Shown piece after piece: positions 1 to 8,531 of a stretch of DNA of 64,000 nucleotides. The position numbers and the translations under genes are program-made. Where the stretch lies: NCBI GenBank assembly GCA_046343015.1, contig JBKDOL010000115.1:1-64000 (forward strand), written 5' to 3'. The stretch's first letter is position 1. Each line of letters begins with the position of its first letter. The DNA comes from BJ22 sp021298375. Its GTDB lineage: Bacteria > Planctomycetota > Planctomycetia > Pirellulales > Pirellulaceae. The notes beneath the pieces are model-generated. The model worked only from the letters and a program-made list of their open reading frames with translations. It was not told where the DNA came from and ran no database searches.

Positions 1-513
1 TCCGCCCAAAGTTCGAAACCATCATCCTAGCATGGCGGACAAAAAGACAAATCGTCTCGGTGGCTTATTGACGGCTTTTGGCAGGGGAAAGGTGGGATTG
101 CAAGGGCTGGGGGGGGCCAAGCCAGGACTTTCCCTACCTTCGCCAGTCCGCCCCGACGGGCGGGAGCCTTTATCGCTTGGGTGGAGATCCGGCGGTAGTC
201 CCAACTGAGCACCACGCCACGAGACGATCGCCACCCACCGCAAAGAGCTTTCTCGCCTTGCCTCGCCTTTTGCTCCTCTTGGCCTCTCTCTCCTCTGCTT
301 GCGGACTCCCCTCATCTGAGCGGGTGGGCGTCTGCCACCGGTTCTTAAGACTCCAACAAACGACGAAGCCATACTCCCCGCCATGCCCGGAGAATTTACG
401 CGGACAACTTCTTCAACCCAAATTCACAGGACCTTTACTATTTCTTCACGCGGTGCGATCAGACTCTTGCCTGTTGATTTTGGCATCTTTTCGTCGCAAC
501 TTGGAGTGACTCC
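1..513. other. Spacer upstream of the PEP-CTERM gene
   Basis: I see no convincing gene here. Open frames exist on both strands but have arginine/proline/serine-rich compositions typical of random GC-rich frames. A small inverted repeat (CCGCCC/GGGCGG) lies near 148-163. The last part (about 380-513) is more AT-rich and should hold the promoter and leader of the gene at 514; a GGAG Shine-Dalgarno is visible about 7 nt before its ATG. Confidence 0.5.
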
Positions 514-1263
514 ATGAAGAGGTTACTGATTTTGGCCGCGCTGGCTGTGATGCTGGGCGGGGAGGTAAGGGCTGATTTTTTATTGGGCTGGGACTTTCAA
601 ACCACAAGTAGTGGAGGTACATCGCTGGTCGCTCAAGACACGGCGCAACCCAAGGTCTTACGACGAAATGTTGGAGCTATTGACGGATTCCTCTACTTGG
701 ACGGCACGAATGGCTCTTCAAACTGGACAAGCTCGAACACGAACACTCGGGAAATAAACGCCTTTGCTGGCACCAATGTTAACGCCACAAATGGGCTTTC
801 TACGACTACGACTTCGCCAGCTGCTTTGGCACTATTGAACACAACCGCAAACAACAAAAGCATTGTCTTCAAGTTCGACATGACCGGTTACAAAGACTTG
901 GTCATCTCATTAGCTGCGCAAAGAACTGATACAGGCTTCAATTCTCAGGTTTGGGAGGGAAGCACCAATGGAACAACTTGGTCGTCAATTGGGACTCTAG
1001 TTGGAGGAACAACGTCAGGAACTATCAGGAATTCTTTCTCTAACACTGGAGTCTTGACGCTAGGTTCTTATACAGGTGTTGACAACTCTTCGACCGCATA
1101 CGTGCGTGTCACATTCAGTGGTGCATCATCTGCGAGCGGCAACAATCGTCTTGATAACATTCAGTTTAGTGCGAACGCCGTTCCCGAACCGACGACCGGC
1201 CTTCTGCTCGGCGTTGGTACGTTGGCCTGTGCCGCGTTCCGCCGGAATCGCCGGGTTGCCTAG
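514..1263 (+). CDS. PEP-CTERM sorting domain protein
   Basis: A 249-residue secreted protein. Residues 1-20 form a signal peptide (MKRLLILAALAVMLGG). The body is rich in Ser, Thr, Asn and Gly, as in extracellular beta-sandwich proteins, and names no family I recognise. The last 27 residues are a PEP-CTERM tail: VPEPTTG, a hydrophobic stretch, then the basic end RRNRR. In this family the tail is recognised by an exosortase, which sorts the protein to the envelope or exopolysaccharide matrix; no exosortase gene is in this window. The start has a GGAG ribosome site about 7 nt upstream. A strong terminator follows at 1325-1366, so the gene is probably transcribed alone. Sorting function is family knowledge; the protein's own role is unknown. 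Confidence 0.88.
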   Translation: MKRLLILAALAVMLGGEVRADFLLGWDFQTTSSGGTSLVAQDTAQPKVLRRNVGAIDGFLYLDGTNGSSNWTSSNTNTREINAFAGTNVNATNGLSTTTTSPAALALLNTTANNKSIVFKFDMTGYKDLVISLAAQRTDTGFNSQVWEGSTNGTTWSSIGTLVGGTTSGTIRNSFSNTGVLTLGSYTGVDNSSTAYVRVTFSGASSASGNNRLDNIQFSANAVPEPTTGLLLGVGTLACAAFRRNRRVA

Positions 1264-1324
1264 TTAGTTGACCAAGTCGCAACAGCGACGAGGCGACTTA
1301 AGAATCCAGCTACGAGAGATGCCG

Positions 1325-1366
1325 AATCCCCTCCGCGCCGATCTGGCTCGGAGGGGATTTTTTTTT
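1325..1366 (+). terminator. Rho-independent terminator after the PEP-CTERM gene
   Basis: An 11-bp perfect stem (AATCCCCTCCG paired with CGGAGGGGATT) with a 13-nt loop is followed directly by a run of nine T. It reads on the + strand and sits about 60 nt after the stop codon of the PEP-CTERM gene, ahead of the convergent osmC-like gene. Confidence 0.9.
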
Positions 1367-1381
1367 CGCCGGGTCCAAACC

Positions 1382-1888
1382 TCAGCCCAACTTCACCTCG
1401 ACCTGGACCGCCTCTCCGAGCGTTCGGTGGACGACGCAGTAGCGGTGGGTCAGCTCGATCAGCTTATCGATCGACTCTTGGGGCGCTTCGAGGTCGAGCG
1501 TAAAGACTAGCCGCATGGCGGTCAGCCCCACCGGCGCCGCGCGATCGACGGCCAGCGTGCCACGGAAGTCGAGGTCCCCTTCGGCGCGTACAGTCGCCGC
1601 CCGCAGCGGCAGCTTCATCGAAGTCGCCACCGCGGCCAGGGTCACGCCCGCGCAGCTGACCAATCCGGCGAGCATGATTTCCACCGGACAGGCAAACGTC
1701 CCGTCGCCACCGCCAGATGGATGCAAACCAGCTGGATTGAGAAATTCCGGCCGGGTGATCTCAACCGCCAGATTGTCGAGGTCAACCCGCCCCTCGGCGG
1801 CCAGCGTTTGCCTGGCGGCCTCGGGGTTGGTGCGGTAATGTTCTTTCAGGTTTGCTTGGGCGGCCTTGAGCGCGGTGATTTTGGACAT
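1382..1888 (-). CDS. OsmC family protein
   Basis: 168 residues of the OsmC/Ohr fold. The family reduces organic or fatty-acid hydroperoxides with two cysteines; here they are Cys79 (in GLVSCAG) and Cys151 (in HRYCVVH), the usual spacing of an OsmC pair. A YhfA/OsmC-type arrangement is suggested by the extra N-terminal 40 residues. The first residues MSKITALKAAQ give a sensible start. The gene is alone on its strand, convergent with the PEP-CTERM gene, and its 5' side faces the repeat island. Peroxidase activity is family inference. Confidence 0.87.
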   Translation of the reverse strand: MSKITALKAAQANLKEHYRTNPEAARQTLAAEGRVDLDNLAVEITRPEFLNPAGLHPSGGGDGTFACPVEIMLAGLVSCAGVTLAAVATSMKLPLRAATVRAEGDLDFRGTLAVDRAAPVGLTAMRLVFTLDLEAPQESIDKLIELTHRYCVVHRTLGEAVQVEVKLG

Positions 1889-1912
1889 GGGAATTTGAGG
1901 TTGGGGTTTGGT

Positions 1913-2098
1913 TTAAGCTTCCGCGTCGAACCGCCCGTGCCCCGAGGGGGCGACGGGCGGTTCGACAACCATTTTCTGCTTGTTCGTATACGTAGGGTTG
2001 CGCTCGCAGAGCCTCGCTGACCCTACGCTATGATATCGCGCCCCGGTTGGGGCGAAGAGCCGCACTTGGTTAGAACGCGGCTATAAGACGGTTGGCGA
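1913..2098 (-). repeat. Composite hairpin repeat unit, left outlier copy
   Basis: Three palindromes in series: a 42-nt near-perfect hairpin (1925-1966; arms GTCGAACCGCCCGT / ACGGGCGGTTCGAC with inner GCCCC/GGGGC), a 37-nt element (1991-2027) bounded by CGTAGGGT and ACCCTACG, and a short GCGCCCC/GGGGCG hairpin around 2038-2054. The same order recurs at 3504-3650 and, shortened, at 3719-3863. The tail through 2098 (cgcacttggttagaacgcgg) matches the tail of the 3719-3863 copy. Confidence 0.85.
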
Positions 2099-2339
2099 AG
2101 CGGGGAGAAGCAATGACGCGTAATTTTCGAACCAAACACGACGCCGCGTCTTGTTCGGAACGGAACGCGTAATCGAGCTTTCGCGTCGACGAGAGACGGT
2201 GGCAGCGAGGCGGGGCGGAACAGCCAGGCAACCATACGACGGCATTCCATGCCGTCGAGACATCCGTTGGGTCACACCTCGCGTTCACGATCATGTGCCG
2301 CTTCGAATACGCATTCATCGCTCGGACAAACAAAGACAC

Positions 2340-3008
2340 GGGCGGGTCGACGCGAACCCGGATACAAGGCCCGAACAACCAAGACCAGCGGCGGTCACCG
2401 TCCCAGCCCGCCCTTTGCCACCGGTACACGGCTCTTCGCCCCGACAGAGCGCGATATCCTAGCGTAGGGTCAGCGAGGCTCTGCGAGCGCAACCCTACGT
2501 ACACGCCCACCAACAAACCCGTTTGTCGAACCGAACGATGCCGCCTTGCGGCTCGGGCGGGTCGACGCGAACCCGGATTCAAGGCCCGAACAACCAAGAC
2601 CAGCGGTGGTCACCGTCCTACCCCGCCGTTCGCCACCGGTACCCGGCTCTTCGCCCCGACAGGGCGCGATATCTTAGCGTAGGGTCAGCGAGGCTTTGCG
2701 AGTGCAACCCTACGTACAAGCACACCAACAAACCCATTTGTCGACCCGACCGACGCCGCCTTGCGGCTCGGGCGCGTCGCCCCGGAACCCGGATACACGG
2801 CGCGGCCAACCAAGGCCATCGGCGGTAACCGTCCTACCCCGCCGTTCGCCACCGGTACACGGCTCTTCGCCCCAACCGGGGCGCGATATCTTAGCGTAGG
2901 GTCAGCGAGGCTTTGCGAGCGCAACCCTACGTACACGCAAACCATCAAACCACGTTTGTCGAACCGAACGATGCCGCCTTGCGGCTCGGGCGGGTCGACG
3001 CGAACCCT
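2340..3008 (+). repeat. Tandem array, about three copies of a 215-217 bp unit
   Basis: The 37-nt palindromic core occurs at 2463-2499, 2678-2714 and 2895-2931, giving periods of 215 and 217 bp. Each unit also carries a GTCGACGCGAACCCGG segment, a CGGCTCTTCGCCCC segment and GCGCGATATC just before the core. Core orientation is opposite to that of the copies at 1991, 3577 and 3753. Copies differ by scattered substitutions, so the array is not a very recent duplication. Frames running through it are repeat-derived and not called as genes. Confidence 0.9.
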
Positions 3009-3023
3009 AAGTGAGCCCCGGCA

Positions 3024-3479
3024 TCAATCCCAAAGATACCGTTCATCAACCGGCAGGCCGTTCTTTTTCACGATCCTTCTCAGCTCATCTTGGAAGCTAA
3101 CCGACTTATGGTGCTCTTCCTGATTGTTGATATAGGCAACCAACGCCTTTTCGTGGCTGGGGCTGATCGCAAAGGCACCATACCCCTCCTGCCAGCGAAA
3201 GCTGTCCCAACGTTTGGCTTTCGTCTTAATCCATTTGGAGGACTCGATTTTCAGGTCCTTGACCAAATCAGCCACGGTTATCGTGCGACCGAACCGACAG
3301 AGGAGATGCACATGGTCTTCCCAGCCACCGACGGTGACTGCGGGACAACCGGACTTGTTAGCTCGGTTTCCGAGAACGCCAAACATTTCCGAACGCAATT
3401 TGGCGTCGCGGAGCCAAGGGCGACGCTCTTTCGTGGAAAATACGACATGCAAGGCAACTTGAACCAATGATTGCGGCAT
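3024..3479 (-). CDS. Y1 (HUH) transposase, IS200/REP-associated type
   Basis: 151 residues from MPQSLVQVAL to the RYLWD end. It carries the HUH pair H56-V-H58 (in WEDHVHLL) and the candidate nucleophile Tyr116 in AYINNQEEHH, the signature of Y1 single-strand transposases. Such enzymes cut and join single-stranded DNA at hairpins. I start it at the ATG at 3479 because the 25 residues upstream in frame are repeat-derived and family members begin MPQSL. It is intact and lies between oppositely oriented copies of a 37-nt palindrome (2895 and 3577), the context expected of REP-associated transposases (RAYT). No TnpB-like gene is present. Whether it acts on these palindromes is inference. Confidence 0.86.
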   Translation of the reverse strand: MPQSLVQVALHVVFSTKERRPWLRDAKLRSEMFGVLGNRANKSGCPAVTVGGWEDHVHLLCRFGRTITVADLVKDLKIESSKWIKTKAKRWDSFRWQEGYGAFAISPSHEKALVAYINNQEEHHKSVSFQDELRRIVKKNGLPVDERYLWD

Positions 3480-3503
3480 GTGTTTCCTCGTGCCGTGATC
3501 GCG

Positions 3504-3650
3504 CTTCCGCGTCGAACCGCCCGTGCCCCGAGGGGGCGACGGTCGGTTCGACAACCATTTTCTGCTTGTTCGTATACGTAGGGTTGCGCTCGCAGAGCCT
3601 CGCTGACCCTACGCTAAGATATCGCGCCCCGGTTGGGGCGAAGAGCCGGG
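3504..3650 (-). repeat. Composite hairpin repeat unit next to the transposase
   Basis: Copy of the unit described at 1913-2098: 42-nt hairpin at 3511-3552 (one arm mismatch), 37-nt palindromic core at 3577-3613, then the GCGCCCC/GGGGCG hairpin. It lies just upstream of the transposase start and is inverted relative to the tandem array on the other side. Confidence 0.85.
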
Positions 3651-3718
3651 TACCAGTGGCCTAGGGCGGGTCAGGACGGTTACCACCGATGATCTTGATT
3701 GGCCACGCCTTAAATCCG

Positions 3719-3863
3719 GCTTCCGCGTCGAACCGCCCGTGCCCCGAGTATACGTAGGGTTGCGCTCGCAGAGCCTCGCTGACCCTACGCTATGATATCG
3801 CGCCCTGTCGGGGCGAAGAGCCGCACTCGGTTAGAACGCGGCTACAAGACGGTTGGCGAGCCA
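3719..3863 (-). repeat. Composite hairpin repeat unit, truncated
   Basis: Here the 42-nt hairpin is interrupted after its first arm (GTCGAACCGCCCGTGCCCC) and joins directly to the 37-nt core at 3753-3789. The tail to 3863 matches the tail of the copy at 1913-2098. The deletion removes one arm of the first hairpin, as expected from copying or excision errors at hairpins. Confidence 0.8.
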
Positions 3864-3909
3864 AAATTCCGCGCTCTGCCCTGCGAAACCTCGCGAAAAT
3901 GTTCTTCTG

Positions 3910-3939
3910 TTGACCCCCAGCCCTCGGCTGGCATAGGTT
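3910..3939 (+). promoter_or_regulatory. Possible sigma-70 promoter of dnaG with internal palindrome
   Basis: TTGACC (3910-3915) and TAGGTT (3934-3939) are separated by 18 nt. The spacer contains the palindrome CCAGCC-ctc-GGCTGG, which could be a protein-binding site. This is a reading by eye of weak boxes. Confidence 0.3.
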
Positions 3940-3977
3940 AGTGGATCCGCGGGACCGAAGGCCGCACACTTGCGGAC

Positions 3978-5900
3978 GTGTCGACGCGCTGCCCAAGCCC
4001 CCAACAATCAATCTCTCACCTGGAGCTCTCCCCAAACGTGGCTGGCGGATCGGACTTTGACGTCAAGGAACGCGTGCGGCAGTCGACTGATATCGTCGAC
4101 CTGCTCGGCAGCTACATGCAGCTCCGCCGTCAGGGCTCGATGTTCGTCGCCCACTGCCCGTGGCACGATGACCGCCGCCCGAGCCTCCAGATCAACCCCG
4201 CCCGCCAATCGTGGGTCTGCTGGGTCTGCAACTTTCGTGGCGACATTTTCGACTTCGTGATGCGCCGCGAAGGGGTCGAGTTTTACGACGCCCTGCGGAT
4301 GCTGGCCGATCGACTGGGGATCGAAGTCAAATCGTCCGGACCCGCCCCGGTTAAAGGCTCGCCCGACGACAAACAAACGCTGTTCCGCGCGATGGCCTGG
4401 GCGGCGGAGCTGTTCCAAGCCGCGCTCAACGACCATCAAACCGCTCGGCTCGCCCGCGACTATCTCGCTGGTCGGCAACTCAGCCCAGAGACTATCGAAC
4501 GGTTTCGGCTGGGCTTTTCACCTTTGGACCGCGATTGGCTCGCGCATCGCGCCCGCAACAGCGAGTTTTCACCGCAAGTGCTCGAGGCCTGCGGGCTGGT
4601 CGTCCGCCGCGAGAACACGTCCAATTACCTCGACCGGTTTCGCGGACGGCTGATGTTTCCCATTCAGGACACGCTGGGACGCGTGATCGCTTTCGGCGGT
4701 CGGCTCGTACCGGGGCTGTATGCCGAGGGGGAAGAGCCACCGGGCAAGTACATTAACTCGCCTGAAACGCGGCTCTTCTCCAAAAGCGAAAATCTCTACG
4801 CCCTGAACCTCGCCTCGGAATCGGTTTCGCGGACGCGACACCTGATTGTGATGGAAGGGTACACCGACGTCATTGCCGCCTATCAGGCCGGGATGCGCGG
4901 CGTTGTCGCCGCTCTCGGGACCGCTGTCAACCAGCGCCACATCAAGCTGATGAAGCGCTACGCCGATCGAATCACGCTCGTGCTCGATGGCGACGCCGCC
5001 GGCCAGCGCCGCACGAACGAAATTCTCGACCTGTTCGTTGCGGAAAGTGTCGACCTCCGGATTTTGACGCTCGGCGAAGGGCTCGACCCGTTCGACTTCG
5101 TCCAGACCCAAGGGGCCGAAGCGCTGCAAAAGCTGGTGGAAAACGCTCCTGATGCCATGGAGCACCGAATTCGCGTCGAAACGAGCGGCGTCGACCTGCT
5201 CAACGACACTCACAAGGCGACGCAAGCACTCGACCGGATCCTGCAGACAATTGCCCAAATCCCCCAAAGCCTCACGGCGACCGCAGCGGCAGCAAAATTG
5301 CGGGCGGACCAGTTGCTGGCGCGGCTTTCGCGAACGTTTCGGATGGACAAGGAAACGTTGCAAGCACGACTTCGCGACTTGCAAGCGCAAGCAGCGCGAA
5401 CCGTTGAGGGTCCGGCTGCGTCTGATCCAGTTGCCTGGAAGCTGCGGGAGTTCGAAGCGGCCGAGGTGGAATTGATTCGGCTCTTACTTTTGGATCATTC
5501 CTTACTTGATCTTGCAGTAGAAGCCGTTTCACCGGATGATTTCAAGGAAGGTCCACTGCGGGAGATTTACCTGCGGATTGGCGAAGGGTTCCATGAAGCA
5601 CTCGATGTTTCCTTCGAGGGCCTGATGGTTCACTTCGAGGACCCGAAGATTCGTGGACTGCTGATTCTGCTGAATGAAGAAGCGGTCACCCGGCACGAAG
5701 TGGCGGTGGATGATTGTCGACGTCGGCTGGAGGCCGTCCTCGATGTGTTCCGCCGCCGACATGAACAAAAGGGCGCCCAGCAACTGCTGGGCAAACTGGA
5801 CGACAGGAATCTTGACCCCAAGGAGGAAGCTGAAACGCTGGAAGCATTGCTTCGGCAAGCCCGCCAGCGGCACGGAATCTCTGCTCCCATGGATGGGTAG
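3978..5900 (+). CDS. dnaG: DNA primase DnaG
   Basis: 640 residues; makes RNA primers at the replication fork. The N-terminal CHC2-type zinc finger is visible as C60-x2-H63 ... C81-x2-C84. The Toprim catalytic core follows, with the acidic motifs VMEGYTDVIAAY near residue 290 and LVLDGDAAGQ near 334. The C-terminal third (from about residue 480) is helical and should be the DnaB helicase-binding domain. The ATG at 3978 gives a 27-residue extension before the conserved DFDVKERV; a GTG at 4038 preceded by GGAG is an alternative start. The gene sits just right of the repeat island and is followed 139 nt later by rpoD, the dnaG-rpoD pairing common in bacteria. Confidence 0.96.
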   Translation: MSTRCPSPQQSISHLELSPNVAGGSDFDVKERVRQSTDIVDLLGSYMQLRRQGSMFVAHCPWHDDRRPSLQINPARQSWVCWVCNFRGDIFDFVMRREGVEFYDALRMLADRLGIEVKSSGPAPVKGSPDDKQTLFRAMAWAAELFQAALNDHQTARLARDYLAGRQLSPETIERFRLGFSPLDRDWLAHRARNSEFSPQVLEACGLVVRRENTSNYLDRFRGRLMFPIQDTLGRVIAFGGRLVPGLYAEGEEPPGKYINSPETRLFSKSENLYALNLASESVSRTRHLIVMEGYTDVIAAYQAGMRGVVAALGTAVNQRHIKLMKRYADRITLVLDGDAAGQRRTNEILDLFVAESVDLRILTLGEGLDPFDFVQTQGAEALQKLVENAPDAMEHRIRVETSGVDLLNDTHKATQALDRILQTIAQIPQSLTATAAAAKLRADQLLARLSRTFRMDKETLQARLRDLQAQAARTVEGPAASDPVAWKLREFEAAEVELIRLLLLDHSLLDLAVEAVSPDDFKEGPLREIYLRIGEGFHEALDVSFEGLMVHFEDPKIRGLLILLNEEAVTRHEVAVDDCRRRLEAVLDVFRRRHEQKGAQQLLGKLDDRNLDPKEEAETLEALLRQARQRHGISAPMDG

Positions 5901-6038
5901 CCGGCCGAGCCGCGAGGTAACACACGATGGTGATTGCAGCTGAGGCCTTTCCTGCCTCACAACAAGTTGCCGTTACCTGACGAAGGCATCAAAAGCCTGT
6001 GTCACAAGCGAAAAGGATTTCGCAGGAGGATTGCAGAC

Positions 6039-7736
6039 ATGGATGTTGCTCAAATCGAACTTTCCCAATTGATTTCCCGTGGTCGCCGTCAAGGCTACCT
6101 GACCTACAGCGAAGTTTCCGGGTATCTTCCCGACCAATCAACTTCGCCGGATGAACTGAACAATCTGATTGCCGGGATTGAAAATGCCGGCATTGAACTG
6201 CGCGAGACTGCTCCAGCGGGACTCGATCAAGGGCCGAGCGCTGCCGAGCTGGCCGCGGCGGAAGCCGAAGTCGAGGAACTGAAAATCACCTCGCGGCCGC
6301 TGCGGCCCGGTGATGATCCGATTCGGACTTACCTCAGCCAGATGGCTGAGATTCCCTTGTTGTCACGAGATGAGGAAATCGCTGTCGCCAAGCGAATTGA
6401 AATCGCCCGCAAGCGTTATCGCCGGGCCGTCCTCAGCTCCAACTACGCCCTCCGCGCCGCGCTGGATGTTCTCAAGCGAGTCCACGCCGGTGAGCTTCCG
6501 TTCGACCGAACCATCAAGGTCTCACTTACCGAACAGCTGACCAAAGAACAAATCAGCAAGCGGATGCCGGTTCACTTTCGGACGATCGAGAAGTTGCTCG
6601 AATCAAACCAGGCCGACTTCGCCCAACTGCTGTCCCGCAGCACAACGGCTAAGGAAAAAGTCCGACTGCGAAAGCGGTTCCTCCGCCGTCGCGGGAAGCT
6701 GGTGTTCCTGGTCGAAGAACTGAGCCTGCGGTCGCGACGGATCAGCCCACTCATTTCGCAGCTGCGCCAATTCGGCGAGCGAATGCAGACGATTCGCCGA
6801 CAGCTTTCCTTGCTCAAGAACGACTCGTTGCGCGCCAACGAGCGGCGCGAACTGAAGCGCGAGCTGTGGCAGTTGATGACGCTCTGCCAGGAGAGCCCGC
6901 GGAGCCTCGCCAAAAAGGCTGAGGATTGCCGGCGCTTTTATGAGGAATTCGAAGCCGCCAAGCGGGCCTTGAGCGCGGCCAATTTGCGACTGGTTGTCTC
7001 GATCGCGAAAAAGTACCGCAATCGGGGAATGAACTTCCTCGACTTGATTCAAGAGGGAAACACCGGCTTGATGCGGGCCGTCGACAAGTACGAATACCGT
7101 CGCGGGTTCAAGTTCTCCACCTACGCGACCTGGTGGATTCGACAGGCAATCACCCGAGCGATCGCCGACCAGGCCCGCACGATTCGGATTCCGGTCCACA
7201 TGATTGACGTGCTGACCAAGTTGCGGAACGTGCAAAAGAGCCTGCTGCAGGAGACTCGCCGCGAACCGACCTTTGAGGAAATCGCTGAGCGAGCCGAGAT
7301 GTGCCTCGAGGAAGTCCGCCGAGTGCTGGACATTGGTCGGCATCCGATCAGCCTCGACCGTCCGGTTGGCGAAGGAGACGACTGCAGCTTTGGTGAATTT
7401 ATCGAGTCATCAGCGTACGAGAGCCCAACCCGGCTGGCCAATAACGGCATTTTGCGCGAGCGGATTGAGGACTTGCTCAAGACGCTGACCTTCCGCGAGC
7501 GGGAAATCATTCGCCTGCGGTACGGCTTGATCGATGGCTACAACTACACGCTCGAGGAGGTCGGCCGGATTTTCAAGGTGACGCGCGAGCGAGTGCGGCA
7601 GATTGAAGCCAAGGCCGTCAAGAAGCTGCAACATCCGACGCGAGTCGAGAAGCTGGCCGGGTTTGTTTCTGGCGACGCTCCGCTGACGTTCAGCTTTGCA
7701 GCCCCGATGGGCGAACTGCTGGAAGCGGCTGGCTAA
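6039..7736 (+). CDS. rpoD: Primary RNA polymerase sigma factor RpoD (SigA)
   Basis: 565 residues. Region 1.1 covers about the first 55 residues (SQLISRGRRQGYLTYSEV). Region 1.2 starts at DPIRTYLSQM near residue 93. Region 2, which binds the -10 element, runs from ANLRLVVSIAKKY near 313 through the WWIRQAI segment. Region 3 follows, and region 4 (LTFREREIIRLRYGL ... TRERVRQIEAKA, about 483-535) carries the helix-turn-helix for the -35 element. I use the ATG at 6039 because an AGGAGGA lies 8 nt upstream, and reject an in-frame ATG at 5934. The roughly 200-residue insert between regions 1.2 and 2 is usual for primary sigma factors. Probably co-transcribed with dnaG. Confidence 0.97.
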   Translation: MDVAQIELSQLISRGRRQGYLTYSEVSGYLPDQSTSPDELNNLIAGIENAGIELRETAPAGLDQGPSAAELAAAEAEVEELKITSRPLRPGDDPIRTYLSQMAEIPLLSRDEEIAVAKRIEIARKRYRRAVLSSNYALRAALDVLKRVHAGELPFDRTIKVSLTEQLTKEQISKRMPVHFRTIEKLLESNQADFAQLLSRSTTAKEKVRLRKRFLRRRGKLVFLVEELSLRSRRISPLISQLRQFGERMQTIRRQLSLLKNDSLRANERRELKRELWQLMTLCQESPRSLAKKAEDCRRFYEEFEAAKRALSAANLRLVVSIAKKYRNRGMNFLDLIQEGNTGLMRAVDKYEYRRGFKFSTYATWWIRQAITRAIADQARTIRIPVHMIDVLTKLRNVQKSLLQETRREPTFEEIAERAEMCLEEVRRVLDIGRHPISLDRPVGEGDDCSFGEFIESSAYESPTRLANNGILRERIEDLLKTLTFREREIIRLRYGLIDGYNYTLEEVGRIFKVTRERVRQIEAKAVKKLQHPTRVEKLAGFVSGDAPLTFSFAAPMGELLEAAG

Positions 7737-7768
7737 GTCCCGCCGGCCCCCACCAGAAATCCCTCTTG

Positions 7769-7815
7769 CTCCCCTTCGCCCCCTGCGGGGGAGAAGGGGC
7801 TGGGGGATGAGGGGG
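7769..7815. repeat. GC-rich hairpin repeat, copy 1
   Basis: CTCCCCTTCGCCCCC and GGGGGAGAAGGGG form an imperfect hairpin followed by ctgggggatgaggggg. Near-identical elements are at 9540-9587 (inverted) and 13928-13972. This copy lies between the convergent ends of rpoD and greA. Confidence 0.85.
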
Positions 7816-7971
7816 CAGAAGCGAGGTTAGACCTGACCGCAGCCACCTTCCCTTGACCGTAGCCACCTTCGCCGAGAGGGTGGCTGAAGCGACACTGCGG
7901 CCGCGAGTGGTGACCGATCTCTAACTGCCTTCCATGCTCTGCGGGAGCGTGGCTGCGGTGAACATCCACGC

Positions 7972-8451
7972 TCAGCTGTCGTAGCGAATTTCCAGCACCT
8001 TGAACTTCAAGGTGCCCTTCGGCACGGGGATGTTTGCTTCCTCGCCGACTTTCTTGCCGAGCAAGCCTTGGCCCAGGGGGCTGGTGATCAGATACCGGCC
8101 CTTGTCGTAATCCTCGTCACCCTGGCCAACCAGCGTAATCTCCTCGATGTCATCGAGATCGAGGTCCAGCAACTTGACCGTGGCCCCGAAAGCGACTTCG
8201 TCCTTGGGAACTTTGGTCGGGTCAATGATGACCGCCAGCGAGAGCTTGTTCCGCAACTGGTTGATCTTGGCCTGCATCAGGCCTTGGGCCTCACGTTGGG
8301 CGTGGTATTCCGCATTTTCCTTCAGATCCCCCTCTGAGCGGGCATCGGCGATCTTTTCGGCAATCAGGGGCATTTCTACGCGTTCCAAGTGCTCGACTTC
8401 GGCCTGGATCTTGTTGTAGCCTTCCTGGGTCATCGGGATGCGGTCAGACAC
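7972..8451 (-). CDS. greA: Transcription elongation factor GreA
   Basis: 159 residues from a GTG start at 8451, preceded by AGGAG (8461-8465) with 9-nt spacing. An ATG 30 nt further upstream would put the ribosome site inside the gene and is rejected. The N-terminal coiled coil carries the DARSEGDLKENAEYHAQR motif whose acidic tip reaches the polymerase active site and stimulates cleavage of backtracked RNA. The C-terminal FKBP-like domain contains SPLGQGLLGKKVGE. Length matches the family (about 158). The 5' leader holds a terminator-like hairpin, described separately, suggesting transcription attenuation of greA itself. Confidence 0.96.
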   Translation of the reverse strand: MSDRIPMTQEGYNKIQAEVEHLERVEMPLIAEKIADARSEGDLKENAEYHAQREAQGLMQAKINQLRNKLSLAVIIDPTKVPKDEVAFGATVKLLDLDLDDIEEITLVGQGDEDYDKGRYLITSPLGQGLLGKKVGEEANIPVPKGTLKFKVLEIRYDS

Positions 8452-8479
8452 GGTTCCAATCTCCTGATGGGAATCCACC

Positions 8480-8515
8480 AAAAAAAGAGAGCCTGCCCTT
8501 CGGAAGCGGGCAGGC
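8480..8515 (-). terminator. Intrinsic terminator in the greA leader (candidate attenuator)
   Basis: On the minus strand an 8-bp perfect stem (GCCTGCCC paired with GGGCAGGC) with a 9-nt loop is followed by TCTC and seven T. It lies downstream of a promoter-like pair (8532-8560) and upstream of the greA ribosome site (8461-8465), so it would stop transcription about 45 nt after initiation. Confidence 0.8.
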
Positions 8516-8531
8516 GTTTCATTGATGCCGT

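Noticed and set aside
78..509. A 143-codon frame upstream of the PEP-CTERM gene
   Set aside because: No ribosome site or motif, low-complexity Leu/Ser/Pro composition, and it ends at the promoter/leader region of the next gene.
2293..3123. Overlapping plus-strand frames across the tandem array
   Set aside because: They repeat with the 215-bp unit and encode the same low-complexity Arg/Pro/Thr text; repeat-derived, not genes.
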